Assembly: GCA_032164245.1 (NCBI GenBank)
Contig: JAVMKO010000003.1
Span: 63,806,390-63,870,389 of the forward strand
Direction: 5' to 3'
Length of the DNA: 64,000 nt
Source: Sternotherus odoratus
Lineage: Eukaryota > Chordata > Testudines > Kinosternidae
Made by a program: the position numbers and the translations under genes. Under the pieces are notes generated by a model. That model was not told the origin of the DNA, ran no database searches, and was given only the letters and a program-made list of their open reading frames with translations. Shown here piece after piece: positions 11,098-24,300 of the stretch (positions are counted from its first letter, which is position 1; each line of letters opens with the position of its first letter).

Positions 11098-12715
11098 CTT
11101 TGTTCATTTGACCTCATTTTGTATATAGTTAGTTGCACTCTTTCCCCTGTTTTAGTGGGTCTTTCAAACAACACTGGAAAGTGATAGAGAAAAAAATCAT
11201 CAAAAATAATATACAATGTAAGTGTAAAACAAAAGAAATAAAAATATTGATTGGGGAACTTAGGGGCAGATATAATTCCCCAAATAGAATTTGTTTTCAA
11301 CTATTGTTTTTAATTACTCGATTTTAAGTTGATTGTCTCTTTAAGATTAGGCACCTGATCATGAATTTCTTTTGTATCCAAAACTGCTACTGATGTCAAC
11401 TAGGGCAAGCAAAGTTTTATTGGTACAAAAAATGAAGGACTTGGCATAGTGTATTATATTTAATATCTAATATCCCTAATGCCAGGGTCTAGATCTTCTC
11501 TGTGTAGCGGAATACATCTAGTGATCTAGTACATCTCTTTCTTATTATGATCAGGGCTTGAAAAAGCTTGCACATGGTGACTTGAAATTTTGATGAGCAA
11601 GAGGGGTGAATGGCAGACTGTTTTGCCCTGTTGCCTGCAACACAGTAGTTCCACGTCGGAGCATAGCAGTCTCTGTGTGAGGCCTGCTGCTTCTAACCTG
11701 ACTCCTTGAACTGTTGCTTGGGGCACACAAACCCAAACCCCAGTCTAAATAAAAATGGATGGAAGAGACTTGAGGAGCCAGGAGAGAGAAAAACCTGTAT
11801 GTGAGCAAGTGAGGAGCAGAATGTGTGTCTGTTGGCAGCGAGGAGATCAGAGGGATTTGGCTTGAACTGAGATCTTCAATAAAAAATCTGGGCCCAGCTA
11901 TTGGTACTGAGACCTGCTCAGGGGCCTGATCCCATTCATTGAAAATCTAGACAGGGGGAGTCTGAGCTCAAGGCCATCACGGAATAGTTGTATGGGAGGA
12001 TTCCAGGAGAGGCAGCATAGTGGATACCTGATGAGGGATTCCTGGGAGAAGAGCTGTTCCCTTCAAACCAGGCGGTCCGTGTAGAGGCTGGATGTTTGGA
12101 AACAGATTTAAATTGCCGGGTGAGGGATTTGTAGTGGTGTTTTAGTTCTGGTAAACCACAAAAAAATCTTAATGAGTGTTTACTGTATGATTCACAGTTA
12201 ACTGAATCAACCTCTACTTTGGGAATCCTAGTAAGGGAGCCTTCATCTGTGATAAATGCTTCTGAACAGAATCTAGTTACATTTCAAGCTAACATCTTTG
12301 TGCGTTTTTAATCTGAACACACATGCAGTATGGGATTCCATTGAAGTCCATGGAAAGACTCCCATTGACGTGAATGGAGTTGGATCAGCTTCTGTCATGC
12401 TAAGCAGTTGTAAATATTATTTTTTTTCCAAGCATAAATCACAAATTGTTACACCTACAGAGGACCTACAATTGGTTGCTATTGGCCCAATTATTTGGGA
12501 CCAAATGCTCCCTTGCATGAGCAGAAGGGAACACAAGTCTACAGATCCTTCTCCAGAGCATACTTCTCCCTTTCTCCAACCCTGAGGAAGTCTTGCATGA
12601 GCTTGGGAGGAGGAGGAGGGCATTCTGTTTGGAGTGCTTTTTACCTTTCATATAGAGAGCGTATCTGAGCAGATATATGTGGCCACATTAAAAGATAGTC
12701 AACTTGCAAATGTTT
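11098..12715. other. Intronic DNA, no clear features
   Basis: No gene, RNA or confident repeat is recognised apart from a short piece near 12310-12390 that resembles the palindromic repeat family (CCATTGAAGTCCATGG). Short open frames on both strands have no domain. Confidence 0.45.
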
Positions 12716-12842
12716 GTTGTTTATTATTTATCCTGAGGTAGCACCAGGAAGCTCCAGTTAGGGATCAGGGCTCCATTGTGTATGTTCTACATACACCTAG
12801 TGAAAAGACAGCCTTGCCCCAGAGAGTTTACAATCTAAGTAA
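12716..12842 (-). mobile_element. MIR-type SINE fragment
   Basis: It carries the words GGGCTCCATTGTG, GCCTTGCCCCAGAGAGTTTACAATCTAA, which match the 3' half of amniote MIR read in reverse. Confidence 0.65.
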
Positions 12843-13095
12843 ATCACATTGGTGTGAATATTTTGTTCCTAATACAATTATTGTAACTGAAAAAACTATT
12901 TCTCACTCTTCCTTTTTTAAGTTTACTCTCTTTGTGCTTTGACAGCACATTGTTTAGAATCTGTTTCTCTTGAATAGCCAGGATGACACCAGGATGATTT
13001 TCCAGAAACTGGAATTTCTAAAAATGAGTCAATTGGATTATCAGTTATATAATTCAATTGACAGTAATCCTTTTGAGTTTTTCAAGGGTTACTCA

Positions 13096-13316
13096 CTCAG
13101 GTCAGGTCTACACAAGAAACTTTTACCAGTATCATAATATTAGAGAGGGCTGTGTTTCCTTAAGACCTATTTCTACTGGCAAGAAGCCCTGCTGTAGACA
13201 CTATTACACCCATAAAATAGTTGATTTTGCTGGTAGTGTTTAATTTATTTGAGAAATGGGTATAAGCAAGTGTAGAAACATTTTTTGCCAGTATAAGATG
13301 CATCTCAACTAGGGGA
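13096..13316. mobile_element. Possible short DNA element (AGGTCTACAC type)
   Basis: It starts GTCAGGTCTACACAAG and later contains AAGTGTAGAAAC in inverted sense, with TGCCAGTATAAGA near the end. It resembles the TCTACAC-ended MITEs at 40849 and 55699 but is too diverged for firm limits. Confidence 0.35.
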
Positions 13317-13454
13317 AGGCCAGTATAGTTATTGTGGCAATCTAGTCTAGGGAAGATCTAATAAGGTTTCAGGGTGATGGCCCTGCCCACCTGCCTTTCG
13401 TCTTCCCTACAGACAGAGTACTTCTTCTCCCTTTCCCTCCCCCCCCCCCCCCCG

Positions 13455-13628
13455 CAATAGGTCAGTGGTTTGAGCATTGCCTGCTAAACCCAGGATTGTG
13501 AGTTCAATCCTTGAGGTGGCCATTTAGGGATATGGGCCACCTCAAAAATGGTATTGGTTCTGCTTTGAGTAGAGAGTTGGACTAAGATGATCTCCTGAGG
13601 TCCCTTCCAGCTCTGAGATTCTATGATA
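13455..13628 (+). mobile_element. tRNA-Lys-derived turtle SINE
   Basis: The head is tRNA-like: the box A region reads TGGTTTGAGCATTG, and GCTAAACCCAGG is followed by a box B word GTTCAATCC at about 13502-13510. The tail reads GAGGTCCCTTCCAGCTCTGAGATTCTATG, the CR1-like 3' end that lets this SINE use CR1 machinery. This family is known from hidden-necked turtles. It is preceded by a C homopolymer at 13440-13453. Confidence 0.85.
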
Positions 13629-13948
13629 TACAGGATGGTAGAGTCCAGCCCAACTCTGACAAATCTCTGCAGTATCAGCCCAAAGCTGATTATTATGTGT
13701 TTTCTGATTCCATTTAACTGGTAATACAAGAAAGCTATCACTAAAGCTGTGAAATATTTTTTAATTAGTATGGAGAACATAACTCTTGAGTTAATGATCA
13801 GATTTAGTTCTATGATCATTCCACAAAAAGATTTATTTTAAAACATCTCATTCTAATGAATACCTTAAATTATTTCTCCTATAACTATTATTAGTGAAGA
13901 ATGTAACAATATTATATTTTCATATTTAAAATATTTTACCATAATTAT

Positions 13949-15186
13949 CATCATCATCATCATCAATCCTCTTCACTCCCGCTGGAGTATAAGGCACCAA
14001 CAAATCTCCTCCATGCCTCTCGATCTTGGGCAAGCCAGCTGATTTCATTCCACGTTTTGTTCATCATCTTCAGTTCCTCTTCCACAGTTCTTCTCCAGGT
14101 ACCCATTGGTCTGCCTCGCTTACGCTTTCCAGGTGGAGTCCATCTTAGGGCTATCTTAGGGTGTCTGGTGTTTTTCATTCAAAGAACGTGACCCAGCCAC
14201 CCCCATCGTCGCCTTTTTAACTCATCCACAATGTTGATGATACCTGTGCATCTGCTAATTTCCCTGTTGCTGATGTGTTCTTCCCAGCGCACTCTAAGGA
14301 TGCGTCGAAGGCATCTACCTTCATATCCTCTCACTCTGCTCTCCACTTTCTTGTTGGTTCTCCATGTCTCTGCAGCATACAACAGGACAGAACGCACGTT
14401 TGATTTGTAAACCTTCAGCTTGGTCTTGATCTGAAGCATCGATGACTTCCAGATATTGTTAAGTCTGTTGAAGGCTTGCGCTGCCAAAGCAATTCTAGTG
14501 GAGACCTCTTTCTCGATGTTACTATCAGCAAAGATATAACTACCCAGATATTTAAAATCCTTTACTTCCTCCAGCTCCACTCCATTAGCTGTAATCTTCT
14601 GGCTACTCTTGGTTCTCACTTTCATCATTTTGGACTTCCCAGAGTTAATCACCAGCCCGATGCTTCTGGCAGCTTGGTTTACTCTGTCAGTTTTCTCCTG
14701 AATATCCTTCTGTGAATGTGATAGCAATGCCAAATCATCTGCGAAATCACAATCCTCCAAACGGTTGGTTAATCCCCACACCAATCCTCTTGGCCTATCC
14801 TCTGTGGTTTTTCTCATCACCCAGTCGATGACCACAAGAAAGATTACAGGCGAAATGACACATCCTTGCCTGACTCCTGTCCTGACCTGAAACCATTCAC
14901 TCTCCTGTCCTTCGTGACGTACACAACACTGGTTCTCGACATACAGATCTTTAAAGATGTTAATGGCCTTCTGAGGGAATCCATATGCTTTAGGATCTTC
15001 CAAAGCGATGGGTGGTGAATACTATCAAAAGCTTTCTCGAAATCAATGTAGTTGATGTAAAGCGAGGAGTTCCATTCCAATGACTGTTCCACTATAGTGC
15101 GTAGGACAAAGATTTGATCCGTGCATGACCTTCCCCTTCTAAAGCCAGACTGTTCTTTGCGAAGGATTTCATCGATTCCCGTTCTC
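13949..15186 (-). mobile_element. 5'-truncated RTE-type LINE
   Basis: A minus-strand non-LTR retrotransposon. Its 3' end at 13949 is a short (GAT)n tail (CATCATCAT on +), and a 13-bp duplication TTACCATAATTAT flanks it at 13936-13948 and 15245-15257. It holds the reverse transcriptase from the middle palm to the C-terminus. The 5' end stops at about 15186, where it meets an inverted copy of the flanking DNA instead of the usual simple junction. The RT style (IDWVMRKTT, FADDLALLSHS) and the microsatellite tail suggest the RTE clade. Other related non-LTR clades are possible. Confidence 0.85.
13963..15186 (-). pseudogene. Reverse transcriptase remnant of the RTE-type LINE
   Basis: The broken frame shows EQSGFRRGRSCTDQI, then FEKAFDSIH (first catalytic Asp), GVRQGCVISP, and FADDLALLSHS (the catalytic Asp pair), then the YLGS segment and a C-terminal WRRTVEEEL/REAWRRFV region. 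A one-base deletion near 14990 shifts the frame between the first and second RT blocks. A TGA near 14181, probably from CGA by CpG decay, splits off the last 71 codons. The endonuclease half is missing because of 5' truncation. The element cannot make an active protein. Confidence 0.85.
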
Positions 15187-15328
15187 TTAAACACTAACAT
15201 TTAATTGGAAAATATACAAAAAATACAGGCAAATCTCTGAACTATTACCATAATTATAGCAATATATTAATAGTTCAGAGATTTGCCTGTATTTTTTGTA
15301 TATTTTCCAATTAAATGTTAGTGTTTAA
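15187..15328. repeat. 61-bp perfect inverted repeat at the LINE 5' junction
   Basis: The left arm 15187-15247 is the exact reverse complement of the right arm 15268-15328, with a 20-bp spacer. The right-hand target duplication of the LINE (15245-15257) overlaps the inner end of the left arm by three bases (TTA). The right arm is therefore original flank and the left arm a copied, inverted version trapped inside the insertion. Confidence 0.9.
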
Positions 15329-15514
15329 TTTGTTATAATTTAAAACATATCACTTTATGAAATGACAAATTTATAATTTGTAGTGTAGTAATTTCCTTTG
15401 AATTGGTTTAAAAATGCTCTTTAAAATATCCTTGTTTCAGTTGCTTGTTAGAATATGTTTGAGGTAATTTTTATGTTGAAGTGTTCCAGAAATCATTCTC
15501 TTTCAGCTGTAACA

Positions 15515-15636
15515 AAGAGTCCTGTAGCACCTTAAACACTAACTAAAGTATTGAAGCATAAGCTTTTGTGGGCTAATACCCACTTCCTCGGATGCATCAA
15601 TACTTTAGTTAGTCTTTAAGGTGCCACAGGACTCTT
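15515..15636. mobile_element. Foldback copy of an abundant reptile repeat
   Basis: Two 40-bp arms (15515-15554 and 15597-15636) are inverted complements with two mismatches; each contains the word CACCTTAAA/TTTAAGGTG next to GTCCTGT/ACAGGAC. The centre reads AGCATAAGCTTTTGTGGG and CCCACTTCCTCGGATGCA, familiar from a very common reptile interspersed repeat. The class is uncertain. Confidence 0.7.
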
Positions 15637-16007
15637 AGTCTGGAATAGCAGAGGTAACAAACATGGCTACCTCTCAGATTCTCTCTTTCAGCTATTCATT
15701 ATGTTAAAACGGTCTATGCTTTCTCAGTCGTTACATTTAATATGTTTATGAAATGTATGTTTGTTATAGTTTGTTATATAATGGAAAAATTAATCTTAAA
15801 TCTACATGATGATCAGAGAGAAAACATAAATAGATAATTTGTCCTTAATATTTGTATCGTACACATATAAAAAAGTGAAAATAATTAATTTTCTTTTATT
15901 TTAAATATAATTAATGAATATTAAAAAAATTTAAGCGACTTTATTTTTTTTACATTTTCTTTTGTAAATCTCCTTTATTTTTTGGAGGGGTGAATATGAT
16001 ACTTTGG

Positions 16008-16095
16008 ACCAAATTCAATTCACTTTATTCACATTAATAGTTCCTTTTTCTTTCTGGAAGTATTTGAGTGAATAAAGTCATCAGGATTTAGGCCT
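16008..16095. repeat. Palindromic short repeat
   Basis: The arms CACTTTATTCAC and GTGAATAAAGT face each other, and outer words GGACCAAATTCA and GGATTTAGGCC match the family ends. Confidence 0.45.
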
Positions 16096-16832
16096 TTTAT
16101 CAAGTGGCGTATAAAGTAAAATGGAAATATTAAACATTTTATCTATTATCTATTAGGATATTTGTGTTGTAAAAATCATTGATAAAAGACATAATCAACA
16201 TTAATTTGGAGTATATGGACTGAGAATTCCTTCATTGTTGTTATGGAATATATACAGCTTCATTAGAAAATATTGGATATTTTTGTAAGCATGATTATAC
16301 TAATGTGTGTAATTTTTAAACAGTGAAGTTGACATCAAAGAAATATTTTCCCAGTTGAGGTCCCTCATTAATGAGTCACAGTAATTCATAGATACAGAGC
16401 TTTATTTTTCTATTATGATCTTATTATAGTACTACTTGAGGCTCCTTTACCATTTCAGTTATAACTTCCTATTGCTCATGTGTATATCAGTTCACATAAC
16501 AAAGTTATCCCTCAGATGATTTAGCATAAAAGTGCTTTCCTGGGTGTAGTTTTGAACAGACTAAAATAAATACAAAGCTGGTTGGTTTTGAATTACAGAA
16601 GTCCTTAAAATCTCTAAACTAACCCTGTGCACAAACTTTAAAACTGCTCTATTTTTTTACAATAGCATTTTGTAAGGCATTACTGAAAAGTCTTGGTCGA
16701 CTTTATAGGCTAGTTGCAAAAATACAATATTGGCTGAAGTATGGGCTTTAAAAACATTTGATGTGTGTGTGCAGTAATGTCTCAAGAATGCTTACTAGAC
16801 TTTTGATATTTGGAATGTACAAATGTATATAA

Positions 16833-16900
16833 GGCCTGATCCAAAACCCACTGAAGTCAACTGAAAGACCTGTTGGCTTCTGTACATTTTGGATCAGGCC
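16833..16900. repeat. Palindromic short repeat
   Basis: The arms GGCCTGATCCAAA and TTTGGATCAGGCC are exact inverted complements around a core with CACTGAAGTCAACTG. Confidence 0.7.
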
Positions 16901-17442
16901 CATATGGATTTAATATTTTGACATGTATTGATATCATATACTGTTAAGTTGTGTGGTCTAGGACATATAATTTGGGTATTTGAGAAGTTAGCCATTGTTG
17001 ATGTGAAATTAGTTGAATGAATCATTAGCACATCTCTTCATATTTTTGCATGTTGCGTTTTTTAAAAACTGCTATAAACAATGAGGTCAAGAAATCACAT
17101 AGAGCTATGTCAAAGGGACTGAGTTGAATCACTGAGAGAAATCCAGCCTATTATATGTAAATCATTCCACATTGTTTTTCTTAGCGATTGCAGCACAGAA
17201 GGACTAAATTCTGCCCCCCCTCGTCTTACATGAACAGTCCCCTTGACTTTTGAAACCCATTCAATACATATGTCCAACATGGTGGATTAGGAATGATTTT
17301 AAGCCTATCCTCTGAATGTTCTTGCTATTATGGATTTAATTCAAACCCTTTGGCTTGGTCATCACTAAAAAGTTAGGTGGACCCAGGAACGTTACTCTGG
17401 GATGTGAATTAATTGTGGAATTAAGCCAATGTAACCTCTGGT

Positions 17443-17590
17443 GTAGACAGGGCTGAGTAGATAGAAGAATTTATCCATCAACCTAGCTACCGCTTCTCGG
17501 AGAGGTGGATTACTTATGCCAATGGAAAAGCCTCTCCTCGCAGCATAGGTAGTGTGTACACTGAAGGGCTACCACTGTGTAGTTTCCAGT
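17443..17590. mobile_element. TCTACAC-type MITE fragment
   Basis: It contains CTCGGAGAGGTGGATTACTTATGCCAATGG and flanking GTGTAGAC and GTGTACACTG words. The same TTGGAGAGGTGGATTA motif lies in the element at 55699. Confidence 0.5.
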
Positions 17591-19354
17591 GTAGTTTCCT
17601 TGATGTTATTTAATCATAGTATTCTTGTGGTTTAAAGATAGTGAACTGTAATCTGTCCTGATATAGTCCCTGTGAGATACATAAAGTGTAAATTAGCATC
17701 GAGTTTGGTCCAGTGTCTTTATTTAAAATTTGTATATTGGTCCTTAATATTATATAATTTTAGATCATAAGTTAATGGATCAGACTGATTATGTAACTTT
17801 TTATATCCTGTTTACTTTGTACTGTTTTCTAGTACAATATACATATGCTATGTGGTGTCTCATATGACTAACCTGTTAATAGACCACTAATCTGCCAGTC
17901 TGCTTTGATGCATTAAGATGTGCAAAGCTCCCATGCTGATAAGGCATTTTTCTCTATTGAAAAATTACTTAAGCTCGGAGCATCCTTTCCCACAGGAAGG
18001 AAGGATGTCGGAAGAAATTTGTGTGATGATCCCCAAATGGAGTGACACCCTCCACCCCACACATACACATCCTGTTGATAGGTGGAGTTTGCCCCTCCAA
18101 TGGGAAATGCCATGAGAACTGCCCCAAACTTGCAGGTCGAGTCATGGTAGAGGCCTTGTGCCTCCACACCAGCTTTGAGTACTGTGCTCAGTATAGTATG
18201 CTACTGTATGAATGGATATGTATTTTTATCTCTGCATGGTTTTCTGTGTTTTAGTAAATATATATTTAACTGCCATTTTAAAAATAGTTTAGCAAATTGA
18301 ACTTTAAGATGCTAATGGAAAAGCCAACAGATGTTATTTTGTAATTCTGCAAAAAAACTGGAGCACAAAAACATGTTTTTAATAAACTAATTGGTACATT
18401 GTTTTTCACTGAGGGTAAAACTCTTTAGGAAAAATCAGTCCTCCTGGACATGTTTTCCTCAAAGAAATCAATACCTTTAGAAATAGCATATCATTTTCTA
18501 GGGAAGGATTTATTTTTGTATTGCCTCAGTTTAATTTGTAGTTGTACATTTAAAAAAAGTATGTGGAAAGGAGTGTTTAAATACTACTCTTGTTTATTTT
18601 TAAGGAAAACAGGCCATACCATCCATGCTTGTCGTGATTGTATCTACCAGCTTAATTTTGCATACTTAGTCACATGGGTAGCCCTGCTCATTTGGGTTGA
18701 CCCATTAAATTGAGAAGTATTTCTAAAAAAAATACTCCTCAATTGCATAAAGATTTGCATAAGGATTTCTAGGACCAGGTTCTAAACATTTTCAACACTA
18801 GCCCTTTGGAAAAGCAAAATTAATTCTGATGAGAATTTGTAACCTTCTAACTTTTAAATTGTAGACTGATCAATCTGTTTATCTTTTTTAATAAGACTAA
18901 TTCTGTGTAGGTATCAGTACTGAAAACAATCAATTTTTGTGTTCAAAATGACGTGTATTCGTATCTGTTTTTTAGTGTCTATTTCACTTTGTATTGTTTG
19001 TTTAGGTCACTGGTATATGCACATTTTTCAGTAAGGAAAAAGTGAGAGCTAAGCACTATTGAGCTCATTAGCTCTGCTGTGAAATGTAGCTGTAATATGT
19101 TATATTCTCTTGAGAAATATTGAACTAATCAACATGAAATGATTGCCTTCTGGTGGATCAGGATATCATTATTTTGTAGAGAGATTAATATAGTCCACTC
19201 ATTAAGTGATTACAAAATTTAAAATAATTTTCTAAAGCAAAAATGACTAATACATCTTAATTTGATTTTTTTCCTTAATTAAAACTGTCTATGAAGGTCC
19301 AGGACATTTTAATTAGACTATAAAGGCCCTGTCTCGTTGAAATAAAAATAAAAT

Positions 19355-19420
19355 AAAATCCTGGCTTCTTTAAAATAGTGGCAAAAATACCCATTTACTT
19401 CAGTGGAGCCAGGATTTCAC
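19355..19420. repeat. Palindromic short repeat
   Basis: AAAATCCTGGCT faces AGCCAGGATTTCAC, with TTACTTCAGTGG in the middle, as in the 52850 copy. Confidence 0.65.
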
Positions 19421-21260
19421 CCAAGGATTTTTTGTAGTGATTTCAGTGAGGAAAATGAGGCCTTAAAATACAAGTTTCCTATCAAGTAAGCATTAGGTTT
19501 CTTTATATATGGGGAAGAGCGGTGATTACTCTGTGTAGCTCTATTTCCAATGGGAGTTTAGTACCAAGCGCTTCACAGCCTTTAAGTAGCAGAATGGAAA
19601 GGAAATTAATTGTGTGGCCATTTCATTTGCATGAACATACTTTTTTAAAATATACATATATAAAATGTAGCACATTTAGTTGTGCATGTGCATTGAAGGT
19701 AGTATATGACCCGCTCATGTTTACATCTTATTTGAGAGCAATTGCTCCATTGGTTTCCTTTGTTTTATTTCACCAGGTTCTCAATGGTTAGTTTGAATGC
19801 AGCCTCACCTTTGTGGGTATGTAATTTTGAAATACTTAGGGTTTCAAATAGACAATAAATATTCTAGAGTCAGCCTTCTTTGAAGTAATCTATAGCAGAA
19901 TATAGATTTATAAAAATCTACATTTTCAGAGAAAGAATCTTGTTACTATTTTGTTGTGAGACTAATATATTTACTATCTGTAGTTTGTATAACTTTTTTT
20001 GTCCCACATTATGTATTTCATCTGGAGTATACAACTCATTATTAGGCACTTGTATGAGGCACAGTTGCATCACTGCCAAATTGCAGAAAATGATAGAAAG
20101 ATAGTTCTCTTAATCTCTGTGGAAGATTATCAAGTAACATGTAGTTTATTCAGAACTATGGTAGAATTCGCTTGTTGGAAGATACTCAGTAATACTCATT
20201 ACCTAAGTAAAAAAAAGAGTTTTGACACATTTATTAAAGAAAATATTTTCTTTGTCAATAATACTTGTTCCGCTGTTGAACGGTGTAGCTTCCATGAAGC
20301 AAATGGTAGGAAAAGTAATAGGAGATCTAAACAAAGCTTTCCAGTCATATTTATAATATCAATTTTTACCTTAAAAGTCACAGTAGAATTGTATTTGTCA
20401 AAAGCTAGTAAAATAAATCCTAATGATAGCCAAAATGCTACAATAAACCAGTTTAAACATTACTGATATGAATTACTTCATATAAAAATGATGTGTGTAT
20501 TAAATATTTATTTTGTAAAAGAACGGGAGCATAATCTTTGCATCTTTCAAAGCCTCACTGAAAGAATATGTCTAGCCGTCTTTGCTATTTGTAGTTTCTG
20601 ATCATGCAGCATACTGTATAAAGTAATTGAAGAGACCGTACTTATTTTCAGATGGATTTCATATTGGTCAGTGCCTTTTCATGACCATTGCATTCTCAAA
20701 TCAATATAATAACTTTTGGTCCATTACTGATTGTAGATACTCTGGGCCTAAATCTCTGCTTACACCTTTTTTATGCCAATCATAGCTCTGTTGATTGCAA
20801 TAGAGTACTACACAGATGAGTGTGGAGCATCAGACCCACTGTTTTCACCCTCTGGCATCTTACACAGATCTCTTTATGATTTCCTTGATCTGAATGTTTT
20901 ATTTATTTCTCATTCATTGTGTGATATTCATATTTAAGTGATACTTGTTTCTTCAGCTTATATAAAACTGGCTTTGTTTCCTGCTGCCTTTATAATGAGG
21001 GTTCTGCAATCTAAGCAGGTTAAATGCTATTTAGTATAGTAAGTCTATTGGTTCAAAAGGATATTTGAATTGAATTACTTTTAAAAAAAAGTTTCCACGT
21101 AAGCATATTTTTCTCCAAAGATGTCACTTTGAACTGTATGAATAATGGCTGATTATTACCAAAATAAAAATAATGAACAGAACACCTGGAATCCTTTTTT
21201 CAGCTCTTCAATGTTTCTTTTTTTAAATATTGATTAAAAGTCATGATTGATTCAGACACA

Positions 21261-21332
21261 ATTGGGCCAGTCCTGCTCCTGTGCAAGTTAGTGGCAAAAC
21301 CATTGACTACAGAGGAAGCAGGATTGGGTCCT
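21261..21332. repeat. Palindromic short repeat
   Basis: TGGGCCAGTCCTGCTCC faces GGAAGCAGGATTGGGTCC around CCATTGACTAC. Confidence 0.6.
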
Positions 21333-24300
21333 TAATTTGACTTTTTAAAATGAATGATTTTAAAACAGAATAGTTTTGCGTGAACTATGAGCCAGTTTAA
21401 GGTTTTAACAAGAAGAAACAGATTCTCATTTTAAAAGGAGGCATGTAATATATTGCAGTTTTCTAACAGATATAATATACCTGGGTGTAAAATGAATTTA
21501 AATAAATTCAGTGTGATTTTTGTATGTGAAAACAGAGTAATTCAGAGGTTAAGTTGTAAACAGTCTGCATGCAGATGAATTTGGATGTGTGCCTCCTTAA
21601 CAGTTTCCTCCCCCACTCCATTGAAGAATTCGGAATGGTGAGGAATTTGCACCCTTTTGGCTCAGGTTGCAGGCTCTCTTGATCAAACCAGGGAAGCTAG
21701 GGTCAGGGGCGGGCTATTCATTGCCTATCACTTCCTTGGGCCATTTATAACCCAGTCCTCTGCCTCTAGTTAATAGTGCTAGTGATTGATGTAGAAGATT
21801 CAAAGATTCTCTTTTTATTAGTCTCTTAATATGGTTTAAAGTGTTTTAAAAGGCAGCTAATTTAGCACATGATACAGTACTGAAAATACTTAATGTCTGT
21901 GAGAATCCAAATAACGATATCTTACATATGGGGTTGGTCTGAGGATATGACTCATTCTATAAGGCAGTACTTTTTAAAGTTAAAATGCATAGGGTTATAT
22001 TTGGTTATTTCATAAAGTGATATGGCTATATATTTTTCAATGTGATTTAGAGGGAAATATTATCCAAATATTAGTGCAGTGAGAATATAGGCTATCTTGT
22101 TTTTCCATTGTGTGACCAACTGCTGAATAATTAAAGTTAGATTGCTGTCTAATATTAGAGAGTTAATATATAAAAATAAAACAAATCAGGATTTATATGA
22201 GTATAGTCATTTTTTTTTCTTTAGAAGTTTGGTTATATTTATGCTGACACTTAGAACAATAGTAGCGTATGTTTACATGAAGCACTATTAATGATGTAAC
22301 CACTTTTAAACTGAACCTAGGCTTAAACAAACACCCAACACTTTGTTCTTATCTTTGCATCCCAAATAAAGTATACAGCCTTTAGTTCAGGACTTTAGGA
22401 CCACCCAACAGCCTGGTCATCGGATACTCCTATTTATTCAAGAAGCTCCTGAAGTGTATATAGTGCTGAGTGGGGGGGGGGGGTATTTTTTAAAAATAAA
22501 GATGGCAGCACTGTAAAGGTGATTCTCAAAAACAAAGGGGCTCCATTGTTTCTAAATTGCGAATGATGCCCCAGTAGAACTCTTCCTGTTGTAGTTCTGC
22601 CCTGTGTAAAATGCCTGTTGTTTTCATGTGAGTGCTGTTGCAAGTAGACCTGGGGGGGGGTGGATGCTGTTTTCATGTTTTTTTGGTGCATTCAGAAGGC
22701 TAAAGTGGGCCCCCATTAAGATTAACCTCAGCTCATTACAGCTTTTTGGCATGCAGGCCCCACCCATGAATGGTCCTGGACAGCTAATACCAAGCTTTTG
22801 TTTCTCCTTCAGAAAGGTTTTTGGTGTCACTCCTCCCCCCCTTTTCTCCAGAAAGGAAAAAAACGGTTCACTGCTTTAGTCATGTGACTTCCCTTTTAGT
22901 GAGTCAGAGATAGGATTGAAGGTGAATCAGAATGAATCAGACATTAGAAATTCAATTTTAGCATTTATAACGATTTTGGTTGAAATGGATCATATGGAAT
23001 TCATAACACAGGGTGCATGCTTACAATAATTGATGTTTATCTTGACATAGTGCTCCTTGTTTAAAACCAAGCTTTTATTTTAGTAATGCTTAGAATGTGT
23101 AACTCAAGATAGTAATGTTAAAAAAAAAAACCCACCAGTACTAATCCTTTGCATCTTTCTAAAGTTTGAATTGTAGAGTTGTGCTGAGCTTAGGAGGAAA
23201 ATGTTTCCTATCCCGTCTTCTAGCTACCTTTGAGGTTTCTGAATGTTACCATATTTTCTCAGAACGCACATGGTAACTGAGATGGGGGAGGGGTACCCAC
23301 CCACCTAGCTTTTGTGTGGGGGTTGGGATTGCTTTTTATGTCAAAGGTAAATCTGATGATAAACACATTTTAACAGCAGTATTGTGGTGCCTTATTTCTA
23401 TTTGTTTATACTACAAACATAAATCCTATTAAAAAGGGAAAACATTATAATGTTATAATAAGATATGATTCATTGATTATACTTTTCTGGAGGCGTGTGT
23501 GCAGTTATGCTGAAAAGTTAGAAATTCTCTGGCTTCTTCAGTCCTCAAATCAGTAACTAGATTTCTTCCTATTTATTAAGCAAAATGTTTGCTGCTAAAG
23601 GATATTTTAATTTAGTATTTTGAGTATTTTTTCTGTAAATTTTACTCAGTAAACATAAAGCCATAACATTTCATCAGCAACAAAATACCCATTATTTCTA
23701 TCTGAATCAAATGTTTTAATTCTATATGTTTTATAAAATGTTCTTGATCTTCCTTTTGATCTTGTACCTTACAATTTTCTGCTAAATGATTTCTTAGTTT
23801 CTTTTTAATGTTGTGACACAAACAGCAAGAAAGTCGTTGTCATATACTTCCTAACATTTTTTATTCTTGTTTGATTTGAAGGAAAAAATGGTCTTCTCAC
23901 ATGAGAGAGATTCAAATAGATTAATTATTGTCGGACTTAATCCTGCAAACATTTACTCTTTTGAGTAAGGACTACTCATGTAAACAAGGGGTTTCTAGAT
24001 TAAGTCTGTAAAGATATGACAGTTTTAGATCTGAATAATTATTGGACACAGGGTCCATTGCTGCAATCTCTCCAGGGTAAATTCCTATTGGGATTAATGG
24101 GAATTTTCTCTGTTTAAGGACTGTAATATCAGGTCCTAAATGCTTGTGAATTAAATAAGTAAGAGGAGGAGAGGATATTATTAATCTCTCTTTTAAAAAT
24201 GCTGCATCCACACTGAGAATTCCATTATAGGGAAGTCTCATTAAGATACATTTTGTAAAATAGACCTCGATCCATTGACAGTATGAGCAAAGCTTTCTGA

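Noticed and set aside
19999..20466. 155-codon open frame
   Set aside because: AT-rich, no domain, no splice or promoter context; chance in AT-rich intron.
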